The notes below the pieces were generated by a model. It made no database searches and was not told the origin of the DNA. It was given only the letters and a program-made list of their open reading frames with translations. Below, piece after piece: positions 58,458 through 64,000 of a DNA stretch of 64,000 nucleotides. Each line of letters begins with the position of its first letter. The first letter of the stretch is position 1. The stretch lies in the NCBI GenBank assembly GCA_936432065.2, contig OW386289.2, positions 134,280,015-134,344,014 on the forward strand. Reading direction: 5' to 3'. The position numbers were made by a program, and so were the translations under genes. The DNA comes from Rutpela maculata. Lineage: Eukaryota; Arthropoda; Insecta; Coleoptera; Cerambycidae.

Positions 58458-59571
58458 ATACTCTCCGCAAAAACGAAGAGTATATTGCATTTGGTCGGCA
58501 CATCTCTAAAACAGTAAATATCGCTCGTAGAGAAAAATTATTTATATCATTATGTTAGTGAACGAATTCTGAACAACTTTCAAAATATTCGTCTGTCCAT
58601 CTAGCCGTCCGTCTGTCTGTCTGTCCGTCCGTCACGTTTCTTGTAAGCACGATAACTTAAGAAAGAACAGTTCGATTGTATTGAAATTTGGAAAGTAAGT
58701 TAGCGCTACCGAGAGGAAGAACCCTATTGTTTTTGAAAAAAAAATCAATTAGTAAATAAAAAAGTTATTAATCATTTAAATTTAAAAAATATATGTTTTC
58801 TTAATTTTTGTCATTTGTATTAAATAGAAATCTTGCGAAATGTTATTCTCTATAATTTTTTTTGTTTATACATTTTACTAATATAATAATATATCTAATT
58901 TCTTGAAATATAATATTCGAATCATTAGATATTATTGTTTTGGTATTATGCAAATTTCAACTTACACACTTTTTATTTATTATGAAAATACCTACTTTCT
59001 GTATATTGTTGCCCTAATCTTGGCATGCTAATATACTAGTTAGGTAAATACTTTAAAACACTCATTATTGGCTAATCAATCAAAACAACTACTCTTCTAG
59101 CTAATACTGACGAAGTATTGAATTACATGATAGGATTCGAATCATAATATATATTACAGACATTCAATTTTTGTAGTGATGTGTCATGGTCCAATGACTA
59201 AAACATTGTCTGGCTATCGAATCACTGTCACAGCCAAACCTGACCTGTCCCTACCCTACATTCACCACGGCGCTACGCGTCGTCGTTGCCTGGCTGGCTC
59301 TGGGCCAGGTTCTAGGGAGGCGCATACTTGTATATGCTTAATATAAGAAATATATATGCTTTGCTTTTTGCAATCCAAAGGTCTTATGTTCGAATCCCTG
59401 ACAGGGTGTTTTTTTTTTCATTTTCTTTTCATATATTTTTTTTCACAACAAAGTTGGTATCACAAAATTTAGAATATCCAAAAACTAACATTATTTATAA
59501 GAAAACTGCGAAGAGTATCCTATAGAATGTGTAACAATGATATAAAAAGCTCAGTAAATCGGCGAAGAGTA
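58458..59571 (+). mobile_element. GAAGAGTA hairpin-element family, copy 3, with a nested insertion
   Basis: The ends TACTCTCCGCAAAAACGAAG (58458) and AAATCGGCGAAGAGTA (59571) are intact. It contains the CCGTCCGTCTGTCTGTCTGT run and the GTAAGCACGATAACTTAAG module. Between 58857 and about 59365 it has about 500 bases absent from copies 1 and 2. The tRNA-like B box TATGTTCGAATCCCTGACAG follows at 59388-59407. Confidence 0.75.
58857..59365 (+). mobile_element. Nested insertion of about 500 bp with tRNA-like, GC-rich part
   Basis: The first 300 bases are AT-rich. From 59170 the sequence turns GC-rich: CCAATGACTAAAACATTGTC then CTGGCTATCGAATCAC, which recalls a SINE head, since the 9904 SINE has CCAGTGACTAAAA and a B box. 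GCGCTACGCGTCGTCGTTGC follows. Its boundaries are inferred only by comparison with copy 2 of the host family. Confidence 0.45.
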
Positions 59572-61129
59572 TAGTGCTTCCACTAGTTTAGAGTACGTGT
59601 TTTGATTCTTATCATTACAGTAGAATGCCAAGTATGCGCCCGTCGAGAGTTTTTAATTTTTGAAGTTATTAATATTAGGTATTGAGCAATGTGTGAAATG
59701 AAGAATGGCTTAAAAGAAGTTCTGAAGAGGGAAGAAGGGTTAGAATTTCACGTCTCATTGATATTTTCACCAACATACCAACATTCTCAAATATGGCCTT
59801 TTATTAAAACTTGCATAATTCAACAAACTTCTGACCAATCCATACTTCTTAAAATTGCTGTTTCATTTATAGTAAAACTCAAAAACATCACAGGAGGTAT
59901 TATTATTAATAAGAACGTTCACTTCTTTTAAATTTTTGTAGTCTCACTGCTGTAATTTGAAAGTATTTGTATATCCAACGTCTAAGGTGATTATTATTGA
60001 ACAAGGAGAGAATAAATTCAATAAATGAGTTAAATTAGTTGAACTTAACTTTTTGCGTGCTTTCATGAATATTTGTCTTAATGTAAAATAAAAGAAGCGA
60101 ACAAACTAATGAGTTTCCGTGGAATTAAAGACAAAAAAATTGAACGGGAAAAGAAATAAATGTTTTTGTTCCCTGAATGCTAATGAACTCTCTTATAACA
60201 AGTCTTGCAACTTCATCGTATCGTAATAAAAAAAGTAATGAACTATCTAGCTTGTCCCAAATTTTTAATTAAAAAAACACAAAATTATGCTATTAATAAC
60301 AATTTCACTTGCAAAGTGTCGTTATTTGATGCGGAAGGATGGAATATGGGGGCAGAAAGGATGATTCGGGTTAGAAATAAATGACCGCCTAATAAATGTT
60401 GGATTAAATCTGGATCTCTGTGAGTAGGGCTTGATGTGGCGATTTCGTCACACAAAGATAATAGATGATAGACTTATCTTGTGTGTACAAGGGACTTACT
60501 CTTTATTAAAATTATTTGTCATATCCCGAGGTCATATTTCTGATGAGCTTTTAAGGCAAACATAACTTTTATAGTGCACACTATTGAAACTTGCCTAGGG
60601 ATTATTCTATGTTTATTTATGGAGAACAAAGTCAATTGAGATTTTCAGTTTAAATCTAGCTAATATAATATAACGAAAAAAATACCGTGACATACGTAAT
60701 ATTTGCAATGTAATTTTTATAATTATTTTTCGTAGCTATGCTTATGAGACGATATATTTCCATAAATTGAACAGTATATGTATCAGATTTTGTTGTAGAT
60801 AGATATATGTTATAGATATCTGAAGAATTTCTACTTATTGACTCATATTCCTTAATTAAAAGACATTTATGTCAAATTCAAAATTTACAGTACTGTTTTG
60901 GAGCTGAATATTTTTTTATAATTATCTAAAATTCTTCTTGTAGTGTACGTAAGAGGCCAAAATGATTCGCGTTCAGTGGAGTGCACTTAGATATAATAAT
61001 AAATATACAATATGGCGCATAAAAAATTGTCGATTTAAAACTAAAAGCATGCAATATTTTGTTAAACTAAGAAAAAATCTGTGCGAGAGATAAGCAATTC
61101 TACATTTATGCTTCATTTTTACGGTAGCT
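59572..61129. other. Unassigned stretch
   Basis: No gene recognised. An 80-codon frame (59689-59931, starting MCEMKNGLKEVLKREEGLEF) has no motif I know. Confidence 0.4.
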
Positions 61130-61640
61130 AAACTAAAATATTATAGAACTAACTCGACTCCCAACAAAATAAAGAATTGTGAAAAATTATATACTTATAA
61201 GAATTTAGATAAACAAAAAAATAATTCCAACATTTTGATCATGAATAATATTCATATTGTTACTGATAATATACAGTTGTCTGAAGTTTTTGCAGATTAT
61301 TTTTCTGATTATGTACCTAGTATCAAAATTATTGAATATTTTGGTCAAAATCTTTCTCTTCTATGTACTTTGTCCGTCAGTTTTTTACACTCAATTCACC
61401 TTTCTATATTTACTGAAGATGACATTGATGATATAGTCAACGGAATGAAAAACAAAAACTGTTTTGGAATATATCGTGTAAATTAATAAAGTTTATGCAG
61501 AATTATATTGCATGTCCCTAAAATTACAAATCTCTCATTATACAGTGGTGAATTTCTCGGACAAATGGGAATTACACTGGCTCTCCCATCATTGGCATTT
61601 AAGAGTTTCAATACACACATATGCATTTTATCGACTATTT
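61130..61640 (+). pseudogene. Non-LTR retrotransposon linker and reverse transcriptase start
   Basis: The open frame 61235-61486 reads LSEVFADYFSDYVPSIKI, and later FTEDDIDDIVNGMKNKNCFG, the usual pattern just before and at motif 0/1 of CR1-like reverse transcriptases (ANxFxxYFxx, then VxxxIxxLKxKKSxGxDGI). After a frame change near 61490, SLYSGEF and DKWEL at about 61540-61580 match the next block, GEFPDKWK. The sequence ends near 61640, so the catalytic domain is absent. Confidence 0.65.
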
Positions 61641-61860
61641 TAAAGGACTTGTACTTTGAAATAAAAAAATAACAAAGCTAAGTATGCTTCAAGTTTTCCA
61701 GTAGATATCTTTTACACAGAACTCTCCATTTTTATATAAATCAAGTTTGCTCAGCGATTGTGTGACTTTTTTCACATTATTCGGGTAATTTTGAATCAAA
61801 TTAAATAATCCAAGAAGCCTTTTTGAGATCAATGTTGCACCTAACACCTTCAGAACCTTC

Positions 61861-62300
61861 ACTTCCACATCCAGGTGGAAGTATAGTAACGCAAACAAAT
61901 AGGGTTAGAATGTCATGAAACGTCAAGATTTTAAGTTTGAGCAAAAAAAGTTCTGTCTATCGGTCTGTCTGTAACTTTTTTGTGCGCACTATTGAACCAT
62001 TGAACTCTTTAAGATATTGACTTGGAATTTGATACACGTATGTATTTTAACGAGATCTGGAACTAGATTATATTTTGTTCTTATTCCGTTGAAGGGTTCG
62101 CAGGTAAATTGGGGTAAATGGGGGTAAATAGGTAAATTAAGCAAGTAAGAGTCCAGGAAATTAGTGTTCAGTATATATAAGAGAAGCTGAGGTTTAAAAA
62201 AATTTGTTGGCATTAGTCACCCCCATTACCACCCCACCCAACTATTAAAGTGTGTGTACAAAGAACCAAAGGCCTCAAAATTACTTTCTTACTTCATTCA
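61861..62300 (+). mobile_element. ACTTCCAC hairpin-element family, copy F (3'-truncated)
   Basis: The left end ACTTCCACATCCAGGTGGAA (one extra G in the hairpin), CTGTCTATCGGTCTGTCTGT, TTGTGCGCACTATTGAACC and GACTTGGAATTTGATACACG are present. The element breaks off around 62300 before the CTGGATGTGG end. Confidence 0.75.
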
Positions 62301-62736
62301 CTGCTGCAATCAATTTTGTCTAATGTCCGATCAACACGTAGCGAGAACTTATATTCCTGAAATATGTATTTTTCAAGATATTTCCGAAAAATTCAGAATT
62401 TGCAAAATCACCAAAATTATTCAAGAACAAGTAAAGAAGAATTAGCTGCAGCAGTATAATTCAAGTACCTACATTATTTTTTTTATAGGCTTAAATTTTT
62501 TTTTACCTTAGTTATAAAAAAAATTGTTTTCTTTATCATAATTTTATCAGAATCAAGTGGCTATAGAAGGCGCTGTAATTAGGTTAAATGAACGCTGTTG
62601 GTCCCATATCAAGGACAGTTGAATAAGCTTTATTTTGCAACAGAAATTTGTAATATTTTGTTTCTTTAAAGATGATTGTTTATAATAAAATCAGATAAAA
62701 CACGTGTTTTTTAACCAAAAAAATTGGATTCTTTAT
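62301..62736. other. Unassigned stretch
   Basis: Nothing recognised. Confidence 0.4.
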
Positions 62737-63307
62737 TGTCTAGGTGCCCGCGTACATAAATGCAATTTATACATATCCTCGTATAACTTCTTGTACCGCA
62801 TAATTGCGCCTAGTCTATCACTTTTTTTCCTCTGCGAGAATTTTCGTAAACGCGGCGTTCCTCCTCGGCATGAAAAAGACGATTTCCACACGTCGGACTG
62901 GAAAATCGGCAAATATATTTTGTCCGATAATTCGAAAATTGGATTCTACATATTTTTATTAAGCAATCTTGAAAAAATCAGCTGGTTATCAATAAATGTT
63001 TTAAAGTTAGGTTATGTTATGTTTAGGGTGGTAGACACCCTTAACGTTCCAAAATTTTTGTCGGGCAGTTTGTAGAAATATATAGAATATATAGGTAGAA
63101 TCCAATTCTCAAATTGTCCGACAAAATATATTTGCCGATTTTCCAGTCCGACGCGTGGAAATCGTCTTTTTCATGCCGAGGAGGAACGACACGTTTACGA
63201 AAATTTTGGCAGAGGAAAAAAGCGATAGACTAGGCGCAATTATGCCGTACAAGAAGTTATACGGGGATATGTATAAATTGCATTTATGTACGCGGGCACC
63301 TAGACTA
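62737..63307. mobile_element. Inverted-repeat element, about 571 bp with arms about 215 bp
   Basis: The left arm 62737-62958 begins GTCTAGGTGCCCGCGTACAT, and the right arm 63085-63307 ends with its inverse complement ATGTACGCGGGCACCTAGAC. Inner landmarks such as GGCATGAAAAAGACGATTTC, GGACTGGAAAATCGGCAAAT and AAAATTGGATTCTACATAT pair as well. Identity is about 93 percent by eye. The arms are GC-richer than the flanks, and the spacer is about 125 bases. It is noncoding. The two open frames (62704-63075 and 63155-63352) lie in the arms. Confidence 0.85.
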
Positions 63308-64000
63308 TTAGATTATAAATTATTTTTAAGGAACATAATTTATGCTATTTGATTAATTGTTTAAAAATATGTAACAAAATTTGATTGAACTTTTCTGTTA
63401 GAACGTAATATAAAGGAATAAATTCATTTTCAGAGAAACACACTCTTTTAACAACTTGGCCATTTTTTATCGCAAAGCGTTATACTGAAAATGAAATTAT
63501 AGGCAATTAAGTTGATTTTAGTGATAAACATTTTTTTTTTGTAAAGCCTTAATTTTTGAGTTGAGGTTTGTCGTTTGGAGAGGAGAGAAAAAAACACTAA
63601 ATTTTAAGAAACCATATTTCCAACAATTTTTAATCAAATTGGACGGAACTTATCTCTAATGTAAGGTAATTTCGTAGTCTTCAAATTATATATTCTTACA
63701 CATTTTGATAAAACTAGCAGTTTTCAATATATTTACAAGAAACCGTATTTCCACCACTTCCCCTCTTCCCAAAAGTTTAGCCCACAGCCGATTTTGATCG
63801 ACTTTTTTACATGAATATGAGACCCTATGCAATAGTTTTCTATAAAAAAAATATCAGGCTGCATCCATTTCCAAGTCAAAGCCTAAGTGTATTCTATTAG
63901 TTGTGCCGTTTGAGTTTCAGCACCAGTATTTTTTAATATTAGTGTAAACATTTCTAATTTATCTAACATGTTCACTAATTCATGATTTAATTGTGTATGT
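63308..64000. other. Unassigned stretch
   Basis: AT-rich with no gene or repeat that I can name up to the end of the window. Confidence 0.4.

Noticed and set aside
1..64000. Host gene exons
   Set aside because: I looked for conserved protein blocks on both strands. Every one I could name belonged to a mobile element, and I could not identify splice-bounded exons of a cellular gene by eye.

Overview
The window looks like gene-poor, AT-rich intergenic DNA from a large, repeat-filled insect genome. The basis is the mix of mobile elements: an R1-clade non-LTR retrotransposon, several CR1-like reverse transcriptase relics with short tandem tails, a Penelope-like element, a BEL/Pao 3' end, a Tc1/mariner relic, tyrosine recombinase relics, many hairpin-type DNA elements, and a eukaryotic 28S rRNA fragment. 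Nothing is bacterial or viral in layout. The order of insect cannot be fixed from this sequence. I see no intact host gene. Every coding segment I can assign is the decayed remnant of a mobile element, and the other open frames are short and look accidental.

Layout, left half. 0-4 kb holds two small MITEs and a foldback element with about 400-bp terminal arms, itself hit by a MITE. 4.4-7.7 kb is a composite: an inverted-repeat element carrying a decayed reverse-strand gene (HAxxGCDTT core plus a Cys-rich tail), with the 3' end of a BEL/Pao element nested in its left arm. 8.6-9.6 kb is a Penelope-like element with a GIY-YIG endonuclease and a hammerhead-like motif. 9.9 kb holds a tRNA-derived SINE. 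12.5-15.2 kb has a second copy of the first foldback family. 16-17.8 kb has non-LTR endonuclease fragments. 19-27 kb has three copies of the ACTTCCAC hairpin family, a perfect 46-bp palindrome beside a tandem array of about 187-bp units, a CR1-like reverse transcriptase, and another foldback family. 28.6-31.1 kb is a very large inverted repeat with arms of about 1.07 kb. 32-34 kb is an R1-clade element interrupted by a 161-bp poly(A)-tailed retroposon with a 13-bp target-site duplication.

Layout, right half. There are three copies of the GAAGAGTA hairpin family (35.6, 46.4 and 58.5 kb) and three more ACTTCCAC copies (47.3, 53.5 and 61.9 kb). There are further reverse transcriptase relics (36.7-38.2, 42.2, 49.9-51.1 and 61.1 kb), two tyrosine recombinase relics (39.1 and 57.7 kb), a Tc1/mariner relic (44.6 kb), and microsatellites, the longest a pentamer array at 39.4 kb. 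A 28S rRNA fragment with its sarcin-ricin segment triplicated sits at 55.0 kb, and a 0.57-kb inverted repeat at 62.7 kb.

The main pattern is nested: small hairpin elements sit in foldbacks, and retroposons sit in other retroposons. At least three element families with unrelated ends (ACTTCCAC, GAAGAGTA and a GACCGAC type) share one internal module: a GTCT/GTCC microsatellite, then a GCACGATnACT-like stretch, then a TTGAAATTTGG box. All assignments come from reading motifs by eye; no database search was possible.
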